36,124 nucleotides of DNA from Chloroflexales bacterium (lineage in GTDB: Bacteria > Chloroflexota > Chloroflexia > Chloroflexales > Chloroflexaceae), in contig JAKSDJ010000596.1 in the NCBI GenBank assembly GCA_022360155.1, positions 1 to 36,124 on the forward strand, read 5' to 3'. Shown here piece after piece: positions 1 through 8,934 of the stretch. Every line of letters starts with the position of its first letter. Position 1 is the first letter of the stretch. Below the pieces are notes generated by a model that was not told the origin of the DNA, did no database searches, and worked only from the letters and a program-made list of their open reading frames with translations. The translations under genes were made by a program, and so were the position numbers.

Positions 1-1213
1 GCGGCAGTACCTCGCCGGGGGTAAACCGATCGAGGCTCTGCATCGCGGCCTGACCAAGCCGCTGGCGCAACCCTTCATCGTCGACAAGCTGTTGCATTGC
101 TGCAGTCAACGCATCTACATCATCCGGCGGAACGAACAAGCCGGTCTCGCCGGGGAGGATCATGTCTGTGTTGCCGCCGATCTGCGTGGCAAGGATCGCC
201 TTCCCTTTGCTCATCGCCTCGCGCACGACGCCAGGCAACGGATCGGGCCAAACCGAAGGCGCGACCCCGAAGAGACAACGCTCCCAGGCAACCATAACGG
301 CTTGGTGTGGAACATTGTGCATCACGGTGACGCCAGCCGGCCAGGTTTTTGGCGTATCGGGCCAAGCGGTGCCAATCAAGACCATTGGCGGACGGTTGGT
401 CAGACGCTGATAGGCGGCTATCAGCGGACCAAGGCCTTTGTGCGGTTGTAACGCGCCAACGAAGAGGATGTAAGGCTGAGTTGGCAACCGGCTAATATAC
501 TCCTGGCCTGGCGCAACACCGTTGCTTTCCAACAGCATGCTCGGGGCGACAATGTCGGGAATCCTATCCTGGTGATATTTCCAGTTTTGTTCGATTTTCC
601 GCAGGAGATCGCGCCTAACAATCTGCTGCACGAACGTGCTCACGCTATGGATAGCCGACAGTTTGCGCTTGAGGATCACGCGACCAGAGAAGACGCCGGT
701 GGTTGCGGCCAGGCTTTTAGGAAAACCATAGGCATGCGTAGCGCATTGCAGACATTTCAGCGGTTCGGGTCCGCTGCAGACTCGGCCTTTGTGGAGCAAT
801 GTCCGTTGGGCGCACGTATAGCCATAGTCACGAACCGAAATCACGAGGGGGATCTTTTTCCCCAAAAGAGCAACGCTGCACGAATAGGCGATCCAGCCAT
901 GGGCATGGATGACATCGGGCTGCCACTGTCGGATGAATTGGCGTAGCTCGCGCACGATGCCCGGATCGGGAAATGGCGGATGATAGCGCCGCTTGGGATC
1001 CTTGGAAAACCAGGGTACGCGCGTGGTCAACCCTTTAATCCGTTGCACTGCGATACCAGAATCATCCTGTTGCTCGGACAACCCATCGTGCCAAACTGTG
1101 GCCACCTTAACTTCATGCCCGCGTTCTATCAGCTCCCAACTGAGCAATTGCACTTGGCGCTCAGCTCCTCCAATAAAGGGGGGGTAAAAGTCGCTCACCA
1201 TCAGGATACGCAC
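1..1213 (-). CDS. Glycosyltransferase family 4 protein (3' end outside window)
   Basis: The minus strand is open without a stop from a GTG at 1213 to the window edge, giving at least 404 codons. The start is supported by an AAGGGAG ribosome site 6 nt upstream. The N-terminus reads VRILMVSDFYPPFIGGAERQ, the usual GT4 (GT-B fold) opening with a glycine-rich turn before a helix. The second half has LFVGALQPHKGLGPLIAAY and then the donor-site stretch PDPLPGVVREAMSKGKAILA followed by IGGNTDMI, typical of nucleotide-sugar binding in this family. It probably adds a sugar to a lipid-linked or surface glycan at the inner membrane face. It lies 15 bp downstream of the DUF1616 gene in the same orientation, so the two are probably cotranscribed. 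The sugar donor and acceptor cannot be read from sequence. Confidence 0.9.
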   Translation of the reverse strand, partial: MRILMVSDFYPPFIGGAERQVQLLSWELIERGHEVKVATVWHDGLSEQQDDSGIAVQRIKGLTTRVPWFSKDPKRRYHPPFPDPGIVRELRQFIRQWQPDVIHAHGWIAYSCSVALLGKKIPLVISVRDYGYTCAQRTLLHKGRVCSGPEPLKCLQCATHAYGFPKSLAATTGVFSGRVILKRKLSAIHSVSTFVQQIVRRDLLRKIEQNWKYHQDRIPDIVAPSMLLESNGVAPGQEYISRLPTQPYILFVGALQPHKGLGPLIAAYQRLTNRPPMVLIGTAWPDTPKTWPAGVTVMHNVPHQAVMVAWERCLFGVAPSVWPDPLPGVVREAMSKGKAILATQIGGNTDMILPGETGLFVPPDDVDALTAAMQQLVDDEGLRQRLGQAAMQSLDRFTPGEVLP

Positions 1214-1228
1214 AGATAACTCCCTTTC

Positions 1229-2017
1229 TCACTGATTATCCCGCCAGAACAGTACCCGTCGATAGACGGTGTCGGGTTCTTCAAGACGATAGAGTAAAGC
1301 TTCGACCATTTCCATCCCAGGTTGTATCGCTGGCAAGGCGATTGTGGACTCCCACAACTCATCAGGACCAAGGGTAATCAGTGGCCACTCCCCCACTGGT
1401 ACTGTCCCATTTGTAACCTGAAGTTTGTAGTTCATCTCCCGTAACTCATGGTTCCGCACCCCCAGGCGCAGGCTATTCGGATCCGCCGGGTTCGCGGGAA
1501 GCATCCAGAACTGAGTAAATGCAGTGGTGCGTTGGGGAATCACCCCCATGCGGTTAACCAGAAACGCCCCGCTCACCAGTCCCACAACCAGCAGACCCAG
1601 CAACCCCTGGGGCCAAGAGAAGCGCAAGCCTGGCGACTCGGCTTCCGACGGAGGAATCTCTCGGCGGCGTATGAACGCAATGATGCTTGCCGTTATTGTT
1701 GTGCCGGCCAATAGGATTGACCAGGCAGAGGCATGGATTGGCGCCGGCATCCAGTTGAGGATCAGCCCGCCCAAAATTGCCACGACCATGCTCAAACCAA
1801 CACTGAACAAAAGGCGCTCGGCGGCGCCAATCATACGGCCGGGAAAAAGCGCCGCTGTAATCGCATAGCCGGGCAGGACTAGCACCATGAGTAGCGCAAA
1901 GAACACACGGACAATACCGCTGCTCAGCGCTGTCTCGAACATGGTTATGTCTACGAGTGTGACTGCAATAATGATAATTGCAGCGATGACAATCATATCT
2001 GTTGTACGCTGGCTCAC
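1229..2017 (-). CDS. DUF1616 family membrane protein
   Basis: This 262-residue protein starts at a GTG that overlaps the stop of the upstream 927-codon gene (GTGA, 2014-2017), which implies translational coupling. The N-terminal half carries about four hydrophobic segments (roughly residues 7-27, 33-58, 66-90 and 95-112). A charged RRRE loop and a fifth segment near 137-157 follow. The remaining 100 residues are hydrophilic and beta-rich, with ELREMNYKLQVTNGTVPVGEW and a C-terminal VLFWRDNQ, and probably lie outside the membrane. This arrangement matches DUF1616 proteins, whose biochemical role is unknown and which often sit beside glycosyltransferases. The setting suggests a role in envelope polysaccharide or glycoprotein assembly, but this is inference from neighbours. 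Confidence 0.8.
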   Translation of the reverse strand: MSQRTTDMIVIAAIIIIAVTLVDITMFETALSSGIVRVFFALLMVLVLPGYAITAALFPGRMIGAAERLLFSVGLSMVVAILGGLILNWMPAPIHASAWSILLAGTTITASIIAFIRRREIPPSEAESPGLRFSWPQGLLGLLVVGLVSGAFLVNRMGVIPQRTTAFTQFWMLPANPADPNSLRLGVRNHELREMNYKLQVTNGTVPVGEWPLITLGPDELWESTIALPAIQPGMEMVEALLYRLEEPDTVYRRVLFWRDNQ

Positions 2018-4797
2018 CGTTGTAATGCTCCTCCATCGTAGATGATGATATCACCGCTATCGAAGACCCGACTCACGCGCGGCAGACTATCGAACTTGGC
2101 CAACGCCGCCGGATCGATAGGCGTCGTGTGTTCACCGCCGCCAGGTTCGCCTCGCTCGAAATAGTTCCCGCTGCCCACCGAGGGCAACTCGCGACTGAGA
2201 CGCTGGTCGACAACGATATAGCGCACCTTGCCCCAGCGCACAATCTGTCGTTCTTCCGGGCCAAAGGTGGGCGACAAGACAACCTGCGCCGTTTGCAACC
2301 GATCACTAAAATGCGTCACCGGACGCTGTTCTCCGTACGATCCCATCAACAGTCGGTTGATCCGATCGGCGATGATTCGACTGTCCGTCTCAAAGTACGT
2401 CCTCACCCAATCGGCTGCAGCTAACCCTTGCCCTTCGATGGAGCGAGTGTCAGCAATCGCCATATATGGTCCAGGGATGCGCGCCCAGAGCGGCCAGCCC
2501 ACAATGACGCTGCCGCTGAAGATAACAGTCGCCCAGACGCCGAATATTGCAGCCCAGTGCTCAGACCAGCGGTCCTTCAGAAACCCCGTCACACCCACAG
2601 CCAAGACAAAGGCAATGGCCACAAACAGGAATGCCGACGCCCGATTCGCGACTTCGGCTCCGTTATTGGTCAGGCGGGCGGCCAGGGTCACTGGGTAGGC
2701 AAGCGCGCTGAGAGCGAGCGTCATTGCAAGCACCCGCGTACGGTGTTGGCGCCAGATATGCAATAGCCCCAATGGCAGACCAAGCAAGATCAGCCCTACG
2801 GAAGCGAAGCCGTTCAAGCGCTCCCATAACGGCGCTAGTTCCCCAGCAGCAGTGCGAAACAACTCGCGGCTCACCGACTCGCCGGCAATCAGCCGGATGA
2901 GATCCTGGCCCGCATTATCGAGGGGCCGTTCCAGGTAGGAGATCGTGATACTGGCGACATATGCGATCCAGCATAGACTCATCAATACTGTTAGCAGCAG
3001 TATTCCATAAGGAGTCAGTTGACCGCTTGCAGAACGCCCCCAGATGAAGGCGACAAATGACCAGACAAACAGAAACATGATCAACGCATAGGTGGTGACA
3101 TGGTGGGTAATAATCACCGCGGCAATACCCATGACCACGATCAAGGTCAGCCCCAAGCGTTTATCGTCCGCCACCTGATTACGGTGTGCCATTGCAAACA
3201 GGGTTAACGCAGTCAGCGGGATCGCTAAAGACTCGTACGCGAACTGGGCATCGAAGAAGAGATAGCTCGGGTTCACCATATAGAGCAGCGCGGCCACGCC
3301 TGCCACGCGCGCCGAGCCGCCGACCTGCTCGTAGAACAAGAAGAGTCCCAGAACTCCCACTATCCGCGCGAGCCCCAACACCAAAATCCCGGAAGCAAAG
3401 ATCGATAGGCCGCTCGAACTGGCCAGCGCCGTCGTGACAATCTCCAAACCAGGATAGAGCGGGCTGACCGGCAACAAGGGGTTGGGGAGGAATAGCTCGC
3501 CGCTCCGGAGAATATCACCGGCAGTGCGCCAATGCTGAAGTTCGTCCGAAAAGGTAAACATCGAAGGGCTATGCAGCACCTTCACCAGGTATAACCCTAA
3601 CCCCAGCGCTACCACCAGGCTTATGCGCTCTTGGCGCGGCACGTTGGGCGCAATCACGCGGATTGCAACCGAGGCGAACATCAATCGCAGGCCGCTCCAG
3701 AAGAATGAAGACGCCTGAGCGACACCGCCTAGCGCAATGCTATATCCATAGGAGATCAGCATCAATCCGATGGCCGCTACCAGGCACGTACCTGGCAGCC
3801 ATAGCCAGGCTAGATCTGTTGTCTTTGGGACAACCGGTTGAGTCTGCGGTATGGGTATAGCCGAGCTTTCGAGCTCCTCGGTCGGTTGGGGCTGAGGCTG
3901 AGGCTGGGCTGGAGCTGGCGGTTGAATCGGCGGGGCGACAGCGCCTTTGAGCTTTGATCGAATGAGACGCCGCCGATATTGTATTGATGCTTGCGGATTG
4001 ACCTCTTCTGTCGCGATGTTGTCTTCGGCAACCAATTCATTCTGGTCCGCTGCATCATTTGGTTCCGTCGTCGGTTCGATCTGGTCCAAAATAATATGCG
4101 GTTTAGGCGTCGTTTTGGACGAACCCACGTCTCTGCGCGGGATAACAGCCGGTCTTTCCGAGTCCGCCGTCTCGTGCAGGAAGGACGTCGTTTTGTTCGG
4201 GTCAACCGCCTCGTGCAGGCGCGTCACCGCTTTGCTCGTGTCCGCCGCACCATGTGGCTTGGGCGTTATTCTTGCCGTGTCTGTCGCACCGTGCGGCTTG
4301 GGCGTTATTCTTGCCGCATCCGCCGCACCGTGCGGCTTGGGCGTTGTTCTTGTCGCGTCCGCCACACCGTGTAGCTTGAGCGTCGTTCTTGCCGTGTCCG
4401 CCGCACCGCGCGGGCGCGTTACTGCTGTGCTCGCGTCTGTCTCCTCGCGTAGTGTAGCCGCAGTCTTCGTCGCATCCGCAATCCTGCGCAATCTAGATGC
4501 CAGTTTGTTCGAGGCCGCCATCGGGCGCGGGTTAAACGGTGCTTTGGCCGCGTCCGTCGCCTCGTGCGGCTTGGGCGTTGTTCTTGCTACATCCGCCGCC
4601 TCGTGCGGCTTGGGCGTTGTTCTTGCCGCGTCCGTCACATCACGCGGCTCGTGCGCCGAATCAGTCGACTCCTCTGCAAACGGAGCTTCGAGCAAGCGAG
4701 TCAATTGATTCAAGTCTGAATCGACAAAATCGTTGCATTGCTGCGCGGGGGGCTCCGTTACGCCATTACGTTTTGAAAATGGATCAAACTCTTGCAT
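2014..4797 (-). CDS. Large polytopic membrane protein, GT-C-like, with 13-residue tandem-repeat N-terminus
   Basis: With the ATG at 4797 the product has 927 residues. The open frame continues to a GTG at 4950, but that part crosses a palindromic intergenic element and lacks a ribosome site, so it is probably not translated. Residues about 49-250 are degenerate 13-residue repeats around a TPKPHGAADAARI unit, followed by a Pro/Gln tract. From about residue 330 there are ten or more hydrophobic segments. After the second comes a loop with FTFSDELQHWRTAGDIL; the acidic DE pair there resembles the first-loop acidic motif of GT-C membrane glycosyltransferases. The last 120 residues are soluble. The gene is coupled to the DUF1616 gene, and its position among GT4/GT2 genes suggests glycan transfer or export. 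No family name could be assigned with certainty. Confidence 0.75.
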   Translation of the reverse strand: MQEFDPFSKRNGVTEPPAQQCNDFVDSDLNQLTRLLEAPFAEESTDSAHEPRDVTDAARTTPKPHEAADVARTTPKPHEATDAAKAPFNPRPMAASNKLASRLRRIADATKTAATLREETDASTAVTRPRGAADTARTTLKLHGVADATRTTPKPHGAADAARITPKPHGATDTARITPKPHGAADTSKAVTRLHEAVDPNKTTSFLHETADSERPAVIPRRDVGSSKTTPKPHIILDQIEPTTEPNDAADQNELVAEDNIATEEVNPQASIQYRRRLIRSKLKGAVAPPIQPPAPAQPQPQPQPTEELESSAIPIPQTQPVVPKTTDLAWLWLPGTCLVAAIGLMLISYGYSIALGGVAQASSFFWSGLRLMFASVAIRVIAPNVPRQERISLVVALGLGLYLVKVLHSPSMFTFSDELQHWRTAGDILRSGELFLPNPLLPVSPLYPGLEIVTTALASSSGLSIFASGILVLGLARIVGVLGLFLFYEQVGGSARVAGVAALLYMVNPSYLFFDAQFAYESLAIPLTALTLFAMAHRNQVADDKRLGLTLIVVMGIAAVIITHHVTTYALIMFLFVWSFVAFIWGRSASGQLTPYGILLLTVLMSLCWIAYVASITISYLERPLDNAGQDLIRLIAGESVSRELFRTAAGELAPLWERLNGFASVGLILLGLPLGLLHIWRQHRTRVLAMTLALSALAYPVTLAARLTNNGAEVANRASAFLFVAIAFVLAVGVTGFLKDRWSEHWAAIFGVWATVIFSGSVIVGWPLWARIPGPYMAIADTRSIEGQGLAAADWVRTYFETDSRIIADRINRLLMGSYGEQRPVTHFSDRLQTAQVVLSPTFGPEERQIVRWGKVRYIVVDQRLSRELPSVGSGNYFERGEPGGGEHTTPIDPAALAKFDSLPRVSRVFDSGDIIIYDGGALQR
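4051..4653 (-). repeat. Degenerate 39-bp tandem repeats inside a coding region
   Basis: About 15 imperfect 39-bp units encode the 13-residue repeat of the membrane protein. The best-preserved copies lie at roughly 4240-4400 and 4555-4650 and share a gcttgggcgttattcttgcc core on the plus strand. The units abut with no unique spacers and keep the reading frame, so this is a coding minisatellite and not a CRISPR array. The encoded segments are hydrophilic, rich in Ala, Asp, Thr, Lys and Pro, and probably disordered. Unit number may vary between strains. Confidence 0.85.
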
Positions 4798-4844
4798 AAC
4801 ATCCCAACATTTATTTACACGAGTTATGCGGTCACCAATCGATA

Positions 4845-4937
4845 GGGAGGTTTGGAGGGCTGCAAGCCTTCCAAAAATCCTTTTCCTTGCCGCCGCAGCG
4901 GTGGCAAGAAGGAGTTTTCGGGGAAACTGCGCCTCCC
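4845..4937. repeat. 93-bp nested palindromic (cloverleaf-like) intergenic element
   Basis: The segment is closed by GGGAGG (4845-4850) and CCTCCC (4932-4937), and contains two internal hairpins. The first is ggagggc/gccttcc around ctgcaa, at about 4854-4872. The second is longer and imperfect, with the arms cttgccgcc and ggtggcaag around a 5-nt loop and A/T-rich extensions ending in CCAAAAA and TTTTCGG. Together they make a three-way junction. It lies just upstream of the membrane-protein start and is transcribed as leader if the polysaccharide genes form one operon. It could be a MITE-like repeat or a structured leader/attenuator. Confidence 0.6.
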
Positions 4938-5303
4938 TAACCCCCACCACCGCGTAACTCGTGTCATTTACAGAATATAACGACCAGTTCTGCCGGTCCT
5001 ATAAGCATATTTCTCTTTATCATTTTGCCTGGGTTCGATCTCACCCATACACACATACACCTGCAACACGACCCTCCGACCAGAACACAACACCCGCAGC
5101 GCAATCCGCCGCTGTTCAGAAAATCGATGTAGCGCCGCTTTCAAACGATATCCGTGTATCGCCGAAAGTGGCGCCCCATTGCCAAAAAATTGCTACAACA
5201 CAGAATGCCACCCCATGTCTGTTGTGGCTCCTGCATGGCTCAAATCATTTAGTTTGTCCTATCACGTCCACCCATACAATGCCTGCACATAATCAAAAGC
5301 GAG
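4938..5303. other. Intergenic stretch, no gene recognised
   Basis: Between the GT4 gene ending at 5304 and the cloverleaf element there is about 370 bp that is open in one plus-strand frame only, with no ribosome site and unnatural composition. No strong promoter or terminator was recognised. It probably holds the leader of the downstream minus-strand genes. Confidence 0.4.
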
Positions 5304-6467
5304 TTATGCTGCAGCCTCAAATGCCTTCCATCCAGAACCAAGAGTGGCCTGGTAGCATGTCACAATTGCTGCAACCATACTGTCCCAGGTTGGCAACGAC
5401 CAACCGGTTACTCCGTGCGTACGACCACGATGCGCAGCCTGCTCGATTGCGTCGCTCAGATGGGTTGCACTGCTGTCGTCTTCGACAAAGACCACCCGAT
5501 CGGCAGGCAGATAGTTCGCCACCTCGTGGTGCGCTGGGATGCTACTGGCCACCACCGCCGCCCCACCGACTACAGCTTCTAGGAGGGTGAGGCCAAAGGC
5601 TTCATGCTGCGACAGCGTCACAAACACATCGGCGGTACGATAGAGCGCCAGGAGGTCGGCTCTGGCCACCTGACCTGCAAACTGCACCCGGTCTGTAGCC
5701 CCAAGTTGCCGCGCTAGTTGCTCAAGGTGGGGTCGCGCTGGTCCGTTCCCGACGATCACAACCTGATACTCGGCTGGCATGGACGGGACAGCCATGATCA
5801 AGCGATCAACGTGCTTATAGTGCTCGAGGCGACCAACGGCGAGGATTAATTTCTGCTCCGCAGCCTTGGCGCGCGGTTGAGCCATCAGCAACTCGTCGAG
5901 TTCGACGCCATTGGGCGCTACATCAACGGCACGCAGGTTAAAGTGGTGCATCAAGAGCACCCGCTCGACCTCCGACACGCAGATCACGCGCCGGGCCTGA
6001 TACAAAAGCCATGCACCGGGGAGCCGATAGGGCGCGTGCAACAGACGCCGCAGCGGTGAGTGGCCCGTGCCGTGATAATGCGGGGTAACCACAAGCGGAA
6101 CACGCATGCGCCGGCTGGCCAACGCGGCCTGAAATGCCAGCGGCGTATGGTACGAATGAGCGTGCATCAGGTTAAAACGAGCCGCGTTGCGCCATAACCA
6201 GAGGCCAAGTTGCGGAGCGACAAAATAGACCGCATCATTCGCTACAGTCGGAAAACGGCGGACCAAGACCCCATCGCGCTCCTCGATTGGCGCCAACGTG
6301 CCTGTTGGGTCGGTTGTCACAACCTCAACCCTGAATCCGCGCTGCACGAGGCCGCAAGCCAGCGCCTCGACATGGCGTTCTACGCCGCCAATCGCTGGGG
6401 CATAGCGCGGTGTAACCAGGCCAACTGTGAGCAGGCTTTGGGTTGTTTCGTCTTGCAGGGCTTCCAT
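5304..6467 (-). CDS. Glycosyltransferase family 4 protein
   Basis: The product is 387 residues from the ATG at 6467, preferred because GAGAGAG lies 6 nt before it; a TTG five codons further upstream would add only MRELC. It has both Rossmann-like halves of a GT-B enzyme. The N-terminal half reads GLVTPRYAPAIGGVERHVEAL, and a mid-domain VTPHYHGTGHSPLRRLL follows. The C-terminal donor half has LILAVGRLEHYKHVDRLI and FVTLSQHEAFGLTLLEAVVG, where the two glutamates form the E-x7-E motif of retaining GT4 enzymes. It probably transfers a sugar from an NDP-sugar to a lipid-linked glycan intermediate in the cytoplasm. Its start lies 36 bp downstream of another GT4 gene on the same strand, which suggests an operon. 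Confidence 0.92.
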   Translation of the reverse strand: MEALQDETTQSLLTVGLVTPRYAPAIGGVERHVEALACGLVQRGFRVEVVTTDPTGTLAPIEERDGVLVRRFPTVANDAVYFVAPQLGLWLWRNAARFNLMHAHSYHTPLAFQAALASRRMRVPLVVTPHYHGTGHSPLRRLLHAPYRLPGAWLLYQARRVICVSEVERVLLMHHFNLRAVDVAPNGVELDELLMAQPRAKAAEQKLILAVGRLEHYKHVDRLIMAVPSMPAEYQVVIVGNGPARPHLEQLARQLGATDRVQFAGQVARADLLALYRTADVFVTLSQHEAFGLTLLEAVVGGAAVVASSIPAHHEVANYLPADRVVFVEDDSSATHLSDAIEQAAHRGRTHGVTGWSLPTWDSMVAAIVTCYQATLGSGWKAFEAAA

Positions 6468-6503
6468 ACACAGCTCTCTCAATGACTATCTGGCCAGACC
6501 TAA

Positions 6504-7748
6504 CTAGCCCGCCTTGCCATCAACCGAAACAGGCGGAGTGGGAACCTGTTCTCGCAAGATGGCGTCGAACAGCGCGTCGTATTGCTCACACGTCGATTCC
6601 CAAGAATGCGGGTCAGCGAAACGTTTGCCGCGCAAGGTCGCAACCTGCCCAAGAGCGCAGCAAAGCTCCGCCGGGTCTTTGGGCGGCGCCAGGATGGCGC
6701 CGTCGTAGCGCTCCACCGCTTCGACCAAGCCGCCGACTCGCGTGGTCACCAGCGGCAGGCCCCAACTCATTGCCGTATGTAGCGGGCCGCTGGCCGACGA
6801 GCGGTGATAGGGCAACACAACCGCATCAGCGCATGCAAAAAACTCGGCAACTTCTTCATCGTGGACATAGCGATTGACAAACGTGATCCGATCCCGATAC
6901 CGGCTTTGGGCGATGAGTTCGCTGGGTAGCGTCCATCCTTCCCAAGTTTCGCCAACGACAGTAAGCCAGTATCCGTCGATTTCATCGGCGGGAATAGCGT
7001 CGAAAGCGGCAATAAGATCTTCAAGACCCTTGAAGGGTCGGATGACGCCAAAGAATAAGAGGTTACAGCAGTCAGCATCGGGCGCAACCCGATATATCTT
7101 TTGCTCTGCAGCGCTCCGGTGGTGATCATACGGCCCGTGGGGTATGACTGCGACGGGGCGGTTCCCGAGCGCATAGCGTTGTTGGAGCGCAGGCCGATCA
7201 TACTCGGAATGAATCACAAAGCCGCTGGCCAGTCGCATCAATAATGGTGCAAGCAGGCCCACATACGTGCGGGCCAATGGTATATTGGCCTCGCCCGTGT
7301 CTTGCACTTCATGGAATTCAATCACGACCTTGGCGCCAATCAGCCGAGTTATGGCGGCCAGCGCCAGGAAGGAATGCAGGACCGTCCCAGTCCACCATTG
7401 GAACACAACGATTTTCGGTCGCTCACGTAATAGAAAAACGATGGCTTTGAACAGACTGGGCAACCAATACCAGTCGACGCCGTCGAAGACATGAACGTGC
7501 GAATGATACTGTTGATGGGTAAGGTCGACGCCAACACGGCGTTTCCCCGGATAAAACAGAGTTGGCAGCAACTGACGCATCAGGATGGTTGATGTGCGAT
7601 GGGTGCGGGCAAGCGCATTCGTCAGGCGTAGCGTATAATAGCTGATCCCGCTCAAGAAGCGCGTCCCTGATCCGACAATACAGACCGAGCACCCTTGCTC
7701 TTCCGGGGCTTGATGTGCTTGGGGTAATAGTGATTGCATACAAGGCAT
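6504..7748 (-). CDS. Glycosyltransferase family 4 protein
   Basis: This is a 414-residue GT-B type glycosyltransferase. The opening CSVCIVGSGTRFLSGISYYT has the flexible Gly/Ser turn seen in GT4 proteins. It is followed by VVFQWWTGTVLHSFLALAA, VVIEFHEVQDTGE, and the donor-domain stretch LLFFGVIRPFKGLEDLI. Near the C-terminus are VLPYHRSSASGPLHTAMSWG and VTTRVGGLVEAV, where the usual E-x7-E first glutamate appears replaced, as in several GT4 subgroups. Two ATG codons (7748 and 7739) are possible starts and neither has a strong ribosome site. It lies between the other GT genes with the same orientation, consistent with one surface-polysaccharide pathway. Confidence 0.88.
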   Translation of the reverse strand: MPCMQSLLPQAHQAPEEQGCSVCIVGSGTRFLSGISYYTLRLTNALARTHRTSTILMRQLLPTLFYPGKRRVGVDLTHQQYHSHVHVFDGVDWYWLPSLFKAIVFLLRERPKIVVFQWWTGTVLHSFLALAAITRLIGAKVVIEFHEVQDTGEANIPLARTYVGLLAPLLMRLASGFVIHSEYDRPALQQRYALGNRPVAVIPHGPYDHHRSAAEQKIYRVAPDADCCNLLFFGVIRPFKGLEDLIAAFDAIPADEIDGYWLTVVGETWEGWTLPSELIAQSRYRDRITFVNRYVHDEEVAEFFACADAVVLPYHRSSASGPLHTAMSWGLPLVTTRVGGLVEAVERYDGAILAPPKDPAELCCALGQVATLRGKRFADPHSWESTCEQYDALFDAILREQVPTPPVSVDGKAG

Positions 7749-8016
7749 TCTATTGGCGCGAGGGTGACCACATGCTGCGGAACAACGTGTTGGAGGCGCT
7801 ACGGAACATTAAAGAAGGAATTGGCATCGCCTTCGTGCGCTTTGCGCGCACTGTTTACAGGCGGCACGACGGTAAACCCGTTTTCATACTTCGCGTCAGT
7901 AGCGCCATCCCGGCGTATGCCTAGTGTCTGAAACACCAGGTTCCTCAGATAGTCGTTACACCTCTTTCTGGTGTTCGCCACATATCACGATTGAGGCGGT
8001 AGCGTGGCGTCACACA

Positions 8017-8934
8017 CTACAGCGCTCGGCCCACTTCCTGCTCGGGCAAGATCGGCGCGTCACTCATTGAGAGTGTGTTCTTGCTCCGCTTGGAGCGATG
8101 GAGCGCGCTGATGTGATGCTGTCGCGCCCGTTCTCGGACAATGGTTTTGAGTACACGCCAGCCATCGGGGATGGAGCGCAGCCGACCAACGCCATGGACT
8201 CGCTCGGCCTCGAAGCTCGGCACTTCCGCAACTTTCAGGCCAGAGCAAAGAGCCTGAATGTTCATCAGTGTTTCGATTTCGAACCCATCGCCATACAGTT
8301 GGAGCCGGGAGAGTGCGTCCTTCCAGAAGGCGTTATAACCATAGCACAGGTCGCTATAGCTGCCGCCAAAGAGCATGCGTACACTCATGACGAAGCTCAA
8401 GTTGCCCAGCTTGCGATACAATGGCATATCAGCGGTGCCGCCGCCCTGCAAGAAGCGTGAGCCTTTGACAAAGTCAGCGCCGGCAAGCAGCGCACCGACA
8501 AAGAGCGGGATCTCGGCAGGATCGGTCGAGCCATCGGCGTCGAGCATCACGATGATGTCACCTTGGGCTACCGCGAAGCCGCTGCGCAAAGCTGCACCTT
8601 TTCCACGCCCTTCCTGATAGACAATGCGAATGTCCTGGCGCAGTTGTTGGGCCACCGCGATAGTATCATCGGTTGAGTGCCCGTCGACCAGTAATACTTC
8701 GTGGACCCACAGCGGAATCCTTGGCAGCACATGGGGCAAGTTCTTTGCTTCATTCAAGGCCGGGATCACGATACTTACTTTGATCGCACCTTGTGCCAAG
8801 AGGTCGATCGGTAAGTTTTCACAGTACTGTGATGTGTTGCTCCCATTCGATGTCCCCGAATACCGTCCTTGTACGCCGGCGGCCTGAGTCGATAACAATG
8901 ATGGCATGACCAGGTTGGTATTAAAACGATCCAT
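8017..8934 (-). CDS. Glycosyltransferase family 2 (polyprenyl-phosphate glycosyltransferase-like)
   Basis: The product is 305 residues from the ATG at 8934, chosen because GAGGAGG lies about 8 nt upstream; a further ATG at 8961 has no such site. It carries the GT-A fold signature: VSIVIPALNEAKN near residue 54, VLLVDGHSTDDT near 80, GKGAALRSGF near 110, and the metal-binding DAD at about 132-134 in VMLDADGSTDP. GSRF and the C-terminal FEIETLMNI match GT2 members that move a sugar onto a polyprenyl phosphate, such as dolichyl-phosphate mannose synthase relatives. No membrane segments follow the catalytic domain. It is the first gene of the leftward polysaccharide cluster and would supply a lipid-linked sugar or a first glycosyl residue. 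Confidence 0.92.
   Translation of the reverse strand: MDRFNTNLVMPSLLSTQAAGVQGRYSGTSNGSNTSQYCENLPIDLLAQGAIKVSIVIPALNEAKNLPHVLPRIPLWVHEVLLVDGHSTDDTIAVAQQLRQDIRIVYQEGRGKGAALRSGFAVAQGDIIVMLDADGSTDPAEIPLFVGALLAGADFVKGSRFLQGGGTADMPLYRKLGNLSFVMSVRMLFGGSYSDLCYGYNAFWKDALSRLQLYGDGFEIETLMNIQALCSGLKVAEVPSFEAERVHGVGRLRSIPDGWRVLKTIVRERARQHHISALHRSKRSKNTLSMSDAPILPEQEVGRAL

Noticed and set aside
92-1219. Plus-strand open frames covering the first 1.2 kb
   Set aside because: They lie opposite a continuous minus-strand glycosyltransferase frame with family motifs and a good ribosome site; they are shadows.
4051-4653. Regular repeats that could suggest a CRISPR array
   Set aside because: The units are contiguous, degenerate and in frame with the coding sequence, and there are no unique spacers.
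3947-4708. 253-codon plus-strand frame
   Set aside because: It is the antisense reading of the 13-residue repeat region. Its repetitive Ala/Val/Gly/Leu-rich translation and lack of a ribosome site show a shadow.
4797-4950. 51-codon N-terminal extension of the membrane protein from a GTG
   Set aside because: It spans the palindromic element, has no ribosome site, and adds no recognisable signal or domain.
7799-7981. 60-codon minus-strand frame between two glycosyltransferase genes
   Set aside because: It starts with GTG without a ribosome site and has no recognisable motif; coding is not supported.
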